From Brachybacterium sacelli (lineage in GTDB: Bacteria > Actinomycetota > Actinomycetes > Actinomycetales > Dermabacteraceae), in NCBI RefSeq assembly GCF_017876545.1, contig NZ_JAGIOD010000001.1, positions 2,046,001-2,110,000 on the forward strand: a stretch of 64,000 bases of DNA, in the 5' to 3' direction. The notes under the pieces were generated by a model that was not told the origin of the DNA, searched no databases, and saw nothing but the letters and a program-made list of their open reading frames with translations. Position numbers and translations under genes: made by a program. This document shows positions 18,911-27,914 of the stretch, in pieces (position 1 is the stretch's first letter; each line of letters starts with the position of its first letter).

Positions 18911-20047
18911 GTGCACATCCAGACCGCAGCCGTGCAGGCTCTGAGGGAGCAGGAGCACGGCGCCGTCGTTCCGCCTGTGCACCTCGCCTCGACCTTCGAG
19001 CTGGACCCCGCGAGCGAGGACGGGGCCTACGCCTACCAGCGCGGCTCCAACCCCACCCGGGCGCAGCTGGAGACCGTGCTGGCCACTCTCGAGGGCGCCG
19101 CGCACGGCTTCGCCTTCGCCTCCGGCATGGCCGCCACGGCCGCCTCCCTGTCCACCCTCGAGGTGGGCGACGAGGTGATCCTGCCGGCGAGCGTCTACGG
19201 CGGCACCTACCGGTTCGTGGACCTGGTGCTGCCCGGCCGCGGGATCACGGGGCGCTTCGTCGACGATCTCGGGGCGCTCACCGACGCGGACTTCACGCCC
19301 TCCACCAAGGCGATCTTCATGGAGACCCCCGCGAACCCGACGCTGCGGATCACCGATCTGCGCCGCCTCGTCGAGCTCGCCCACCGCCACGGCGCGCTCG
19401 TGATCGTGGACAACACCTTCATGACCCCGGTGCTGCAGCGGCCGCTCGAGCTGGGGGCCGACATCGTCGTCCAGTCCGCCACCAAGTACCTCGCCGGGCA
19501 CTCGGATCTGCTGGCCGGCACCGTCACCACCGACGACGACCGCCTCGCCGACGCCTTCGCCCTCGCCCAGAAGGCACAGGGCGGGGTGCTCGCCCCCGGT
19601 GACTCCTTCCGACTGATCCAGGCGATCAAGACCCTCCCGCTGCGCCTGGAGCGCCAGCAGGACTCCGCGATCGCGATCGTCGAGCACCTGCGCGCCCACG
19701 ACGCCATCTCCCAGGTCCGGTACCCGGGGTCCCACAGCGAGGAGGAGGCACGGATCCATGCCTCCCAGGCCAGCGGCACCGGCGCGGTGCTCTCCTTCGA
19801 GCTCGCCCCCGAGCTGGACCGGGTCGCGTTCCTGCGGGCGCTGCGCTATCCCGCCTATGCGGTCAGCCTGGGCGGCGTGGAGTCGCTCATCTGTCGGCCG
19901 TCGACCATGACCCACGAGGCCATGACCCCGCAGGCGCGCGCGAACGCGGGGATCTCCGACGAGCTGCTGCGGCTCTCCGTCGGCATCGAGGACGTCCGGG
20001 ACCTGCTCGAGGACCTCGACCAGGCACTGCGCTCCGCGTCCCGCTGA
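18911..20047 (+). CDS. Cys/Met-metabolism PLP enzyme (cystathionine gamma-synthase/lyase type)
   Basis: This 378-residue fold-type I PLP enzyme contains ASTFELD, the substrate loop YQRGSNPTR, FASGMAA, DNTFMTPVLQRP and the PLP lysine in QSATKYLAGHSD. The N-terminus HIQTAAVQAL and the C-terminal LRLSVGIEDVRDLLEDL are standard. The GTG start has GGAGG six bases upstream. It runs into a polar amino-acid ABC transporter 29 bases later, suggesting use of an imported sulfur amino acid. Synthase versus gamma-lyase cannot be decided from sequence. Confidence 0.87.
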   Translation: MHIQTAAVQALREQEHGAVVPPVHLASTFELDPASEDGAYAYQRGSNPTRAQLETVLATLEGAAHGFAFASGMAATAASLSTLEVGDEVILPASVYGGTYRFVDLVLPGRGITGRFVDDLGALTDADFTPSTKAIFMETPANPTLRITDLRRLVELAHRHGALVIVDNTFMTPVLQRPLELGADIVVQSATKYLAGHSDLLAGTVTTDDDRLADAFALAQKAQGGVLAPGDSFRLIQAIKTLPLRLERQQDSAIAIVEHLRAHDAISQVRYPGSHSEEEARIHASQASGTGAVLSFELAPELDRVAFLRALRYPAYAVSLGGVESLICRPSTMTHEAMTPQARANAGISDELLRLSVGIEDVRDLLEDLDQALRSASR

Positions 20048-20076
20048 CCCTCCCCACCCCCCGAAGGACGACCCTC

Positions 20077-20925
20077 ATGACTCGCATGACTCGCTCCAGC
20101 AGCACTCCTCGACCGAGCCGTCGCCTCGCGCTCGCCACCGGCGGCGCGGGCCTCACCGCGCTCCTGGCCGCCTGCGGGGCCGGGGGCGGGTCCTCCGCGG
20201 GAGGCTCCGGCGACGAGGACTTCCTCGCGCGCATCCAGGAGGCCGGGACCGTCCGGGTCGGGCTGGAGGGCACCTACCGCCCCTACGCCTTCCACGACGT
20301 CAGCGGTGAGCTGGTCGGCTTCGAGAAGGACATCGCCGATGTCATCGCCGAAGGACTCGGCGTCGAGCCCGAGTACATCGAGACCGAATGGGACTCCCTG
20401 ATCGCCGGGCTCGACGTCGACCGCTACGACCTGGTCATCAACAACGTCGGGATCACGCCGGAGCGCGAGGAGAAGTACGCGTTCACCGCGCCGTACGCGC
20501 AGTCCATCGGGCGTATCGCCGTCCCGGAGGACTCCGACCTCGAGGTCGTCGAGGACCTGGACGGCAAGCGCGCCGCCCAGACCGCCACCAGCAACTGGGC
20601 CCAGCAGATGGAGGAGCTCGGCGCGGAGGTGGTGCCGGTCCAGGGATTCGCCGAAGCCATCGACCTGGTCCTCCAGGGACGCGTCGACGCGACCGCCAAC
20701 GACTTCATCTCCTTCCAGACCTACCAGGAGGAGCACCCCGATGCCGCCTTCCGGATGCTGGATGCGGAGCTGCCCTCCGACGTGACCGTCGGCGTGATCA
20801 TGCAGAAGGGGCAGGAGCAGCTGCTCGCCGCGGTCGACGAGATCCTGGCCGACATGAAGGCCGACGGCTCGCTGACCACCATCTACGAGGAATGGGTGGG
20901 CCAGGACATCACCCCGGAGGGCTGA
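20077..20925 (+). CDS. Amino-acid ABC transporter substrate-binding lipoprotein
   Basis: This is a 282-residue SBP_bac_3 family protein. The N-terminus has a twin-arginine-like SRRLALATGG and a lipobox LLAAC. The mature part carries the family patterns GTVRVGLEGTYRPYAFHD, LVGFEKDIADVIAEGLGV, VINNVGITPEREEKYAFTAPY and the final ADGSLTTIYEEWVG. It is followed by its permease and ATPase. Linkage to a cystathionine-type enzyme suggests cystine or methionine as ligand (inference). Confidence 0.9.
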   Translation: MTRMTRSSSTPRPSRRLALATGGAGLTALLAACGAGGGSSAGGSGDEDFLARIQEAGTVRVGLEGTYRPYAFHDVSGELVGFEKDIADVIAEGLGVEPEYIETEWDSLIAGLDVDRYDLVINNVGITPEREEKYAFTAPYAQSIGRIAVPEDSDLEVVEDLDGKRAAQTATSNWAQQMEELGAEVVPVQGFAEAIDLVLQGRVDATANDFISFQTYQEEHPDAAFRMLDAELPSDVTVGVIMQKGQEQLLAAVDEILADMKADGSLTTIYEEWVGQDITPEG

Positions 20926-20932
20926 GCACCAG

Positions 20933-21601
20933 ATGTCCCACGTCCTCGAGCTGTGGATCGACTCGCTGCCGCGCATGCTCGCGGCGCTGGTCGAGGTCAC
21001 GGTCCCGCTGTCGCTGATCTCCTTCGCGATCGCCCTGGCCCTCGCCGTCGCGGTGGCACTGCTCCGGCTGTACTCGCCCGCACCCCTGAAGCTCCTGGCC
21101 TGGGCGTACGTGCAGGTGTTCCGCGGCACGCCCCTGGTGGTGCAGCTGTTCATCGTGTTCTTCGGCCTGCCGAACCTGGGGGTCAGCCTGCCGGCCTTCA
21201 CCGCGGCGGTGATCACGCTCGCGCTGAACACGGGGGCCTATGCGTCCGAGGCGGTGCGCGCTTCGATCCTCTCGATCCCGCGCGGGCAGTTCGAGGCCGC
21301 GCAGACCCTGAACCTCTCGCGCTCGACGACCTTCCGCAAGGTCGTCGCCCCGCAGGCGGTGCGGATCGTGCTGCCGCCGCTGGCGAACGACTTCATCGAC
21401 CTGGTCAAGGGCACCAGCCTGGTCTTCGCGATCACCCTGATCGACCTGTTCCAGGTGGGACGGCAGGTGGCGGCCACGACCTACGAACCCCTGATCATGT
21501 ACACACTGGTCGCCCTGATCTACCTCGCCCTGGTCTCGTTGCTGAGCCTCGGGCAGAACGTCCTGGAGAAGAAGGTGTCCGCCCATGTCCGTGCCGGCTG
21601 A
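20933..21601 (+). CDS. Amino-acid ABC transporter permease
   Basis: This 222-residue permease of the HisM/TcyB type has five membrane helices. The N-terminal PLSLISFAIALALAVAVAL and YVQVFRGTPLVVQLFIVFFGLP are present, and the EAA loop is GQFEAAQTLNLSRSTTFRKVVAPQA. It starts 7 bases after the binding-protein stop and overlaps the ATPase start by 17 bases, so the three form an operon. Confidence 0.92.
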   Translation: MSHVLELWIDSLPRMLAALVEVTVPLSLISFAIALALAVAVALLRLYSPAPLKLLAWAYVQVFRGTPLVVQLFIVFFGLPNLGVSLPAFTAAVITLALNTGAYASEAVRASILSIPRGQFEAAQTLNLSRSTTFRKVVAPQAVRIVLPPLANDFIDLVKGTSLVFAITLIDLFQVGRQVAATTYEPLIMYTLVALIYLALVSLLSLGQNVLEKKVSAHVRAG

Positions 21602-22340
21602 GCCCCTCCGGCTCCTCGGGGTCCGCAAGACCTTCGGCGACCTGGTCGCTCTCGACGACATCTCCTTCGAGGTCGGCCGGGGCAGCACGACCGTGCTGCT
21701 GGGGCCCTCCGGCTCCGGGAAGTCCACGCTGCTGCGCTGCATCAACCTGCTGGAGAAGCCCGATGCCGGGCAGATCGACCTCGGCGACGGACCGATCGAC
21801 GTGGGCGGGAAGCTCTCCGGCCGCACGGTGCGCACCATCCGTTCGCGCTCGACGATGGTCTTCCAGCAGTTCAACCTGTTCCCGCACCTGACGGCGCTGG
21901 GCAATGTGGTCCTGGCACCGATCGAGTCGCGCGGGCTGCCCCGCCCCGCGGCCGAGGAACGGGGACGTGAGTTGCTGGAGAAGGTGGGGCTCGGGGACAA
22001 GACCGACGCCTACCCCGACCGGCTCTCAGGAGGCCAGCAACAGCGGGTCGCCATCGCCCGCGCCCTCGCCATGGACCCGGACTTCCTGCTGTTCGACGAG
22101 CCGACGTCGGCCCTGGATCCCGAGCTCGCCGCCGAGGTGGTGGCGGTCCTCGCCGATCTCGCCGCCGAGAACCGCACCCTCGTCGTGGTCACCCACTCGC
22201 TGGCCTTCGCCCGTCGGGTCGCCGACCGCGTCGTGTTCCTCGAGGACGGACGGATCCTCCAGGACGGCACCCCCGAGGAGTTCTTCGGGAGCGAGGACGC
22301 GCGCCTGCGTCGTTTCCGCGATGTCATCGGTTCCGTGTGA
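21585..22340 (+). CDS. Amino-acid ABC transporter ATP-binding protein
   Basis: This 251-residue ATPase of the polar-amino-acid uptake class has Walker [10 protein letters not shown], the Q-loop [16 protein letters not shown], signature [15 protein letters not shown], Walker [14 protein letters not shown] and the switch histidine in VVVTHS. It energises the permease just upstream. The ATG lies within the end of the permease gene, so translation is coupled. Confidence 0.93.
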   Translation: MSVPAEPLRLLGVRKTFGDLVALDDISFEVGRGSTTVLLGPSGSGKSTLLRCINLLEKPDAGQIDLGDGPIDVGGKLSGRTVRTIRSRSTMVFQQFNLFPHLTALGNVVLAPIESRGLPRPAAEERGRELLEKVGLGDKTDAYPDRLSGGQQQRVAIARALAMDPDFLLFDEPTSALDPELAAEVVAVLADLAAENRTLVVVTHSLAFARRVADRVVFLEDGRILQDGTPEEFFGSEDARLRRFRDVIGSV

Positions 22341-22461
22341 GGTCACGGGCAGCTTCCAGCCCGGGCACGGGAAACCCCGTTAGAGTGGAGGGGTCGGCGC
22401 GCCGAGGACCGTCCTACGCGCTCCTCGACGTCGGCCAACCATTTCTCTCGTGAGGAGCGCC

Positions 22462-23391
22462 ATGGCACGCCACAACATCGTGTTCGGCCGTGACCAGGCC
22501 GTGCAGGGGCGGAACTATCACGCCCCCCAGTTCGGTCAGTCGCAGGACGGACCGCCCCCCGGGACCCAGTGGTCCTCCGACTTCGGACAGCCCGCCGCCG
22601 GCCGGCAGGCCGCCGGCCAGCAGACCCTCGGCCAGCAGGGCGGCGACCCGCTCGAGGCCATGTACGCCCGGCCCGCCGCGACCGGCCACGACACCGGCCG
22701 GATGTCGATGCGGGACGCCCTGAACGCGATCACGGCGACCCTCGGCACCATCGTGGTCGTCGGCTTCGCGGTCGGCGTGACCCCGGCCGCGCTGGGGCTC
22801 GTCGCCGGCGAGCAGGGCCTCGCCCTCGGCATGGTGGTCACCATGGCGGCGCTGGTGATCGGCCTCGTCGGCGGTCTGGTCACCGCACTGGTCAACATCT
22901 TCAAGAAGAAGCCGTCGCCGATCCTGGTGCTGGCCTACGCCGCCTTCGAGGGCCTGCTCCTGGGCGGTCTCAGCGCCATGCTCGGCCAGCAGTTCCCCGG
23001 CATCGGCCTCCAGGCCGTGGTCGGGACCCTCGCGGTCGCGGGCGCCGTGCTCGTCATGTTCCGCCTCGGCGTGCTGCGCACCTCGCCGGTGCTCAACAAG
23101 ATCTTCATGGTCGCGATGGTGGCCTACCTGCTGTTCGGCATCGTCAACATCGGGTACGTGTTCCTGACCGGCGGAAGCCTCCGTGACGGGGTCGTCGGCC
23201 TGATCATCGGCGGTCTGGCCGTGGTCATGGCCTCGTATTCGCTGGTGATGGATTTCGAGGACGTCCAGCGGGCGGCGGACTCCGGGATGCCGCGGGTGTA
23301 CGCCTGGCGCTGCGCCTTCGGGCTCGCGGTCACCATGGTGTGGCTGTACGTCGAGATCCTGCGGATCCTCGCGATCCTGCGCGGCGACTGA
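22462..23391 (+). CDS. Bax inhibitor-1/YccA family membrane protein
   Basis: This 309-residue protein has a ~95-residue hydrophilic Gln/Gly/Pro-rich N-terminus and seven membrane helices matching the BI-1/YccA family. The signature near the end is YSLVMDFEDVQRAADSGMP followed by YAWRCAFGLAVTMVWLYVEILRILAI. GAGGAG is placed ahead of the ATG. The role of bacterial members is uncertain; calcium leak and membrane-protease interaction are proposed for relatives. Confidence 0.88.
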   Translation: MARHNIVFGRDQAVQGRNYHAPQFGQSQDGPPPGTQWSSDFGQPAAGRQAAGQQTLGQQGGDPLEAMYARPAATGHDTGRMSMRDALNAITATLGTIVVVGFAVGVTPAALGLVAGEQGLALGMVVTMAALVIGLVGGLVTALVNIFKKKPSPILVLAYAAFEGLLLGGLSAMLGQQFPGIGLQAVVGTLAVAGAVLVMFRLGVLRTSPVLNKIFMVAMVAYLLFGIVNIGYVFLTGGSLRDGVVGLIIGGLAVVMASYSLVMDFEDVQRAADSGMPRVYAWRCAFGLAVTMVWLYVEILRILAILRGD

Positions 23392-23492
23392 CGGGCGCAT
23401 CACGCGCCGCCTCGGCGGCGCCCGTATGCTGACACGGCGGGTCCCCTCCTCGGGGGCCCGCCGCTGCGTATTCGGGAGAGAGGGGCTCTGCG

Positions 23493-24980
23493 ATGGCCGA
23501 GGTGTGGCAGTGGCTGCTCGACCACGGGGTCGTCGTGATCACCTACCTCTTCCTGGCGATCGACGTGATCTTGAGGATCCTCGGGCTGATCCTGGTCCCG
23601 CGCAACCGCCGGCCCGGTTCCGCGCTGGCCTGGCTGATGGCGATCATGGTGCTTCCGATCGTCGGGTTCCCGCTGTACCTCCTGCTGGGCAAGGCCGAGC
23701 TGCCGCGCAAACGTCGCGAGAAGCAGAAGGTCGTCAATCGTCTGATGCATGCGCGGGCGCAGGACATCCCCGACAGCGAGCTCGACGAGGACGCCCCCAG
23801 CTGGCTGCAGTCCGCGGTGAGACTCAATCGCGAGCTCGGCGCGTTCCCGCTGACGGGCAACAACGTCGCCGATCTCGAGATCGACTACGACACCTCGCTC
23901 GCGCGCATGGCCGCCGACATCCGCACCGCCCAGCACGAGGTCCACGTGCTCTTCTACATCATGGCCCTCGACGCGGTCACCGAGGACTTCTTCGCGGCCC
24001 TCGCGGAAGTCGCGGACCGCGGCGTGAAGGTGCGGGCCCTCTACGACCACCTGGGATCGCTCACCCACGGTTCCGTGTACCGGGCCATGCGGCGGCACTT
24101 CGACGCCCACGGCATCGAGCACTACCCCATGATGCCGGTCAAGCTGTTCCGCGACGGGGCCTTCCAGCGTCCCGACCTGCGCAACCACCGCAAGCTGCTG
24201 ATCGTGGACGGGCAGATCGGCTGGCTGGGCAGCCAGAACATGATCGCCGCGCACTACAACAAGAGAGCGAACATCCGGCGCGGCCTGCACTGGCAGGAGA
24301 CGATGGCACGGCTGCGCGGCCCGATCGTCTCGGAGATGAACCTGCTGTTCTCCACGGACTGGTACTACGAGTCCTCCGAGCAGCTGCCGATGGAGACCGT
24401 GGTGACCACTCCGGAGGACACCTCCGGCACCTACGAGTGCCAGCTCGTGCCCAGCGGTCCGGGTTTCGTGTTCGAGAACAACCTGCTGCTGTTCAACCAG
24501 CTGTTCTACTCGGCCGGCCAGCGCATCAGCGCCGTCAGTCCCTACTTCGTGCCCGACGAGTCGATGCTCGCGGCGCTCGTGACCGCCGCACGCCGCGGGG
24601 TCGACGTCGAGCTGTTCGTCTCGGAGATCGGGGACCAGTTCCTGGTGTTCCACGCCCAGCGCTCCTACTACACGGCGCTGCTGCAGGCCGGGGTGCGGAT
24701 CTGGCTCTACCAGGCGCCCACGATCCTGCACGCCAAGCACGTGACCATCGACGACTCGGTGACCGTGATCGGTTCCTCGAACATGGACATCCGCTCGTTC
24801 CTGTTGGACATGGAGAGCTCGATGATGATCGGCGGCACCGACTTCATGGCCAAGATGCACGAGGTCGAGAACGCCTACCGCTCCCGCAGCCGGGAGCTCA
24901 CCCTGGAGGAATGGGAGCAGCGCCCGGTGCCCATGAGGCTGCTGGACAACCTCTGCCGTCTCGCCTCCTCGGTCGTCTGA
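23493..24980 (+). CDS. cls: Cardiolipin synthase
   Basis: This 495-residue phospholipase-D superfamily enzyme condenses two phosphatidylglycerols to cardiolipin at the membrane. Two N-terminal membrane helices precede two HKD motifs: HRKLLIVDGQIGWLGSQN and HAKHVTIDDSVTVIGSSN. Length and C-terminal end match ClsA-type synthases. The ribosome-binding region GAGAGAGGGG lies upstream of the ATG. Confidence 0.92.
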   Translation: MAEVWQWLLDHGVVVITYLFLAIDVILRILGLILVPRNRRPGSALAWLMAIMVLPIVGFPLYLLLGKAELPRKRREKQKVVNRLMHARAQDIPDSELDEDAPSWLQSAVRLNRELGAFPLTGNNVADLEIDYDTSLARMAADIRTAQHEVHVLFYIMALDAVTEDFFAALAEVADRGVKVRALYDHLGSLTHGSVYRAMRRHFDAHGIEHYPMMPVKLFRDGAFQRPDLRNHRKLLIVDGQIGWLGSQNMIAAHYNKRANIRRGLHWQETMARLRGPIVSEMNLLFSTDWYYESSEQLPMETVVTTPEDTSGTYECQLVPSGPGFVFENNLLLFNQLFYSAGQRISAVSPYFVPDESMLAALVTAARRGVDVELFVSEIGDQFLVFHAQRSYYTALLQAGVRIWLYQAPTILHAKHVTIDDSVTVIGSSNMDIRSFLLDMESSMMIGGTDFMAKMHEVENAYRSRSRELTLEEWEQRPVPMRLLDNLCRLASSVV

Positions 24981-25001
24981 TCCGGCGGCAGCGGCGGTCC
25001 C

Positions 25002-25820
25002 TCAGCCGGACAGGCCCGTCAGGGAGGAGTACCCCTCGTCGGCCGCCTTCTCGTGCTCGGTGACGCCCACCGCGGTCTCCGTGACGAAGGCGCTGGGGCC
25101 CTCCTCGGTCTCCAGCACCACCACCACGATCTCGCTGGCGTCGGTCTTCTCGAGGTCGTCGGATCCGAAGTTCACCACCGCCCGGGTCTCGTACCCGGGC
25201 ATCCCGCCGATCGTCACGGGCTTGGTGGTCTCCTCGTCCCAGGTGCGCTCGCGCGCCTGATCGCCCCAGTTGCCGTCGGTGAAGAAGCACTTCGCGATCT
25301 TCTGCGAGGCGATCTCGGGGCCGGGGTACTCGACGCCGGGCTGCCACTGGACCTGGCCGACGGTCATCGTCGAGACCCAGCTGTCCTCGACCTCGCCGTA
25401 GGCGGTCTGGCTGTCGCCCAGGAAGTAGACGAAGCCGCCGGTCTCGCGCCCGCCGTAGGCCGCCGGGGGGATGAACTCGAGGCCGCCGCCACGGAGCTTG
25501 CCCGAGGGGTTCTTCGAGGTCCGCTCGGACTCCGGCGCCCAGCACCGCTCCTCGTCCACGTCGGTCGGCTCCCCGGAGGTCGGCTCGTCGGTGGCGGTGG
25601 CCTCGGGGTCCTGCGGGGTCTCGGGACCCGCCGCCGTGGTCTCCTCGCCGGAGCCGCCGGTGAGGGTCGGGCGCAGCACGAGGTAGCCCACCGTGGCCCC
25701 CACGATCAGCAGGAACACGATGGCGAAGGCGATGGCTCCGATCAGCAGCGCGCCGCCGCGCCCGCCGCCCGGGCCGGGGCTCTGCGGCTGGGTCGAGGTG
25801 AACTGCGGTCCGGTGCTCAC
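25002..25820 (-). CDS. Membrane-anchored extracellular protein, paralogue of the next gene
   Basis: This protein of 272 residues has a Gly/Pro/Gln-rich cytosolic start, one membrane helix (LLIGAIAFAIVFLLIVGATVG), an acidic Thr/Glu/Pro linker and a ~170-residue outer domain. The GTG start has AAGGAG upstream. The outer domain resembles that of the adjacent gene (ELxF or YTIP start, W in the middle, VGxVxW, CFxT, a PGYETRAVV-like strand, VVVLETEEGPSAFVT end). No known family is recognised. The pair probably arose by tandem duplication. Confidence 0.72.
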   Translation of the reverse strand: MSTGPQFTSTQPQSPGPGGGRGGALLIGAIAFAIVFLLIVGATVGYLVLRPTLTGGSGEETTAAGPETPQDPEATATDEPTSGEPTDVDEERCWAPESERTSKNPSGKLRGGGLEFIPPAAYGGRETGGFVYFLGDSQTAYGEVEDSWVSTMTVGQVQWQPGVEYPGPEIASQKIAKCFFTDGNWGDQARERTWDEETTKPVTIGGMPGYETRAVVNFGSDDLEKTDASEIVVVVLETEEGPSAFVTETAVGVTEHEKAADEGYSSLTGLSG

Positions 25821-25854
25821 GGTCTGCTCCTTCGGGGGCGGGGGCGCCTCGTCA

Positions 25855-26793
25855 TCACTCGACGACCTCGAGGCTGGCGATGATGTCCTCGAGATCCTGG
25901 ACGTGCTCGGGCTGATCGGCGGCGACGTCGCTGACCAGGGCACTGGGGCCGTCAGGTCCGTCCACGACGATCGAGGTCACGACCGAGGCCTGGGTGGTGG
26001 CGAGGGTCTCGGGGTCCTCGAAGTGGTAAGTGGCCTGCACGATCCATCCCGACTGACCGTCGATGGTCCTTGCCTCGGAGCGGTAGTCGGTGACCTGCGG
26101 CTCCTCGCCGAAGTAGTCGATGACGCCCGACGTCGTCGCGTAGCACTGGAACAGCGCGACCGCGGCGTTCTCCGTCCCGGGGTAGCCGCCCTCGTCCTCC
26201 GGCCAGGTGACCTTCCCGAGGTTGACGACGCTGTACCAGTTGCCCTCGACGTTGCGCGCCTGGGCGTCGACCTCCGTGAGGTACGGCAAGGAGGAGGGGC
26301 CCCAGGCGAACTGCCAGCTCTCGGGGATCGTGTACTGCAGGTCGCCACCGCGGATGGTGCCGGGGTCGGCCGGTTCCGCCGAGGCGTTGTCGGAGGGCAT
26401 CGTGCACTCGGTGGTGGGCTTCTCGGTGAAGATCGGCGGCGGCGGGGCGATGTCGGGATCCTGCGGGTCCGGCACGTACTCCGACTGCCCCTCGGCGGAG
26501 CGTTCCCCGGTCTTGTACGCCTGGGGGTCGCCCTCTTCCAGGACCGAGCGGAACACCGTCTGGGAGAGGACCAGGGCGATCACGGCGAGCAGCACGACAC
26601 CGGAGCCGACGACGGCCAGCACCGTGGTGAGGGTGCGGTGACGCGCGCGCTCGCCGGGCTCGCCGGTGGAGGCGCCGTGCTCGGCCGTCTCGTAATCCGG
26701 CAGCGACCTGGGGTCGTCGGAGCTGAAACTGGGCAAACTGGGCAAGGAGGAGCCCGTCGGCTGCTCATCGCTGCCGTGCGGATCCTGTGTCAT
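25855..26793 (-). CDS. Membrane-anchored extracellular protein, paralogue of the preceding gene
   Basis: This 312-residue protein has a hydrophilic Ser/Pro/Asp-rich start, one membrane helix (TTVLAVVGSGVVLLAVIALV), a Pro/Asp linker and an outer domain similar to its neighbour (LQYTIPESWQF, LGKVTWPEDEGGYPG, CYATTSGV, GQSGWIVQATYHF, VDGPDGPSALVSDV). The ATG has GGGAGG upstream. It lies 34 bases upstream of the neighbour in the same operon. No known function. Confidence 0.72.
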   Translation of the reverse strand: MTQDPHGSDEQPTGSSLPSLPSFSSDDPRSLPDYETAEHGASTGEPGERARHRTLTTVLAVVGSGVVLLAVIALVLSQTVFRSVLEEGDPQAYKTGERSAEGQSEYVPDPQDPDIAPPPPIFTEKPTTECTMPSDNASAEPADPGTIRGGDLQYTIPESWQFAWGPSSLPYLTEVDAQARNVEGNWYSVVNLGKVTWPEDEGGYPGTENAAVALFQCYATTSGVIDYFGEEPQVTDYRSEARTIDGQSGWIVQATYHFEDPETLATTQASVVTSIVVDGPDGPSALVSDVAADQPEHVQDLEDIIASLEVVE

Positions 26794-27023
26794 CGCCACC
26801 TCCCCGGCGCGGAGGGCCCCGTGCCCCCGTCGGGGACCCTCGTCCCCGGGTGATTCTCGCACGCCCCGTCCGATGCGTGCCCACCCAGGATAGGGATTCG
26901 CACCCGTCCCGAGTGGGACCTGCCAGGGGGCGTCCGGCGCCCCTTGATACTCTCCCGGCACACGCTCACGGGAGCCCGCCGCCCCGTTGCGCAGCGCCGA
27001 GAGCCCCGAGAGATGGAGTCCGC

Positions 27024-27899
27024 ATGCGCCCACCCCTGGTCCTCACGATCGCCGGCTCCGATGCGGACGGTGCCTCCGGCATCCAGGCGGACCTGAAGAC
27101 GTTCACCGCCCTGGGCGTCTACGGGGCCGGTGCGGTCACCATGGTCTCCGCGGTGAACACGCATGAGCTCACGGGGATCCACTATCTCCCGGGCGACGTG
27201 GTCCGCAGCCAGATCGACGCCGTCGCCGCGGACCTGCTGCTGGACGTCACCAAGATCGGCGCCCTGGGCAGTGCCGCCGTGGTCGAGGCGGTCGCCGGGG
27301 CGGTGCGCGAGCACCGGGGGCACCTGGGACGTCTGGTCCTCGATCCGGTGATGGTCTCCAGCGACGGGACGCCGCTGATCTCCGCCGAGGGTGCCCGGGC
27401 GCTGCGCGAGGACCTGGTGCCGCTGGTCGACCTGCTGACGCCGAACCTGGCCGAGGCCGCCCAGCTGCTGGGCAGGCCGCTGGCCACCTCGATCGACGAG
27501 ATGCGGGAGCAGGCGCTCGCGCTGCAGGCGCTGGGCCCGTCCGCGGTGCTGGTCACCGGGGGACGGCTGGAGGCCGAGGACGCGGTCGACGTACTGGTCC
27601 ATCCCGGCGGCACAGATCTGCTGCGCGCGGACCGGGTGCCGGGGCGGCACGTGCGCGGGGCCGGGGCGACGCTGTCGGCCGCGATCGCCGCGCAGCTGGC
27701 CCGCATCGAGGAGTTCGGGCGCGCCGGGGAGCTGGGCGAGATCGGCGAGAAGGGGGCCGACGACGACCTGGTCACGATCGTCGCCTCGGCCCGTGAGTTC
27801 CTCGCCAGCGCGATCGAGAACGCCGGGGAGTGGAAGGTCTCCCGCGACGGCGGCGGGTACCGCCCCCTCAACCACCTCATCACCCTCGACAAGAAGTAG
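27024..27899 (+). CDS. ThiD-like hydroxymethylpyrimidine kinase homologue with altered active site
   Basis: This 291-residue ribokinase-superfamily protein is clearly ThiD-like (TIAGSDADGASGIQADLKTF, DVTKIGALG, VLDPVMVSSDG, LTPNLAEAAQLLG, VLVTGG). Two key residues differ. The catalytic Cys of the GTGC anion-hole motif is Ala (GAGA, A215), and the pyrimidine-binding Gln44 is Val (V44). The C-terminus continues to RPLNHLITLDKK. It may use another substrate or be inactive. It is divergent from the paired membrane-anchored proteins and convergent with the GH3 gene. Confidence 0.72.
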   Translation: MRPPLVLTIAGSDADGASGIQADLKTFTALGVYGAGAVTMVSAVNTHELTGIHYLPGDVVRSQIDAVAADLLLDVTKIGALGSAAVVEAVAGAVREHRGHLGRLVLDPVMVSSDGTPLISAEGARALREDLVPLVDLLTPNLAEAAQLLGRPLATSIDEMREQALALQALGPSAVLVTGGRLEAEDAVDVLVHPGGTDLLRADRVPGRHVRGAGATLSAAIAAQLARIEEFGRAGELGEIGEKGADDDLVTIVASAREFLASAIENAGEWKVSRDGGGYRPLNHLITLDKK

Positions 27900-27914
27900 A
27901 GGCCGGCACACCGC

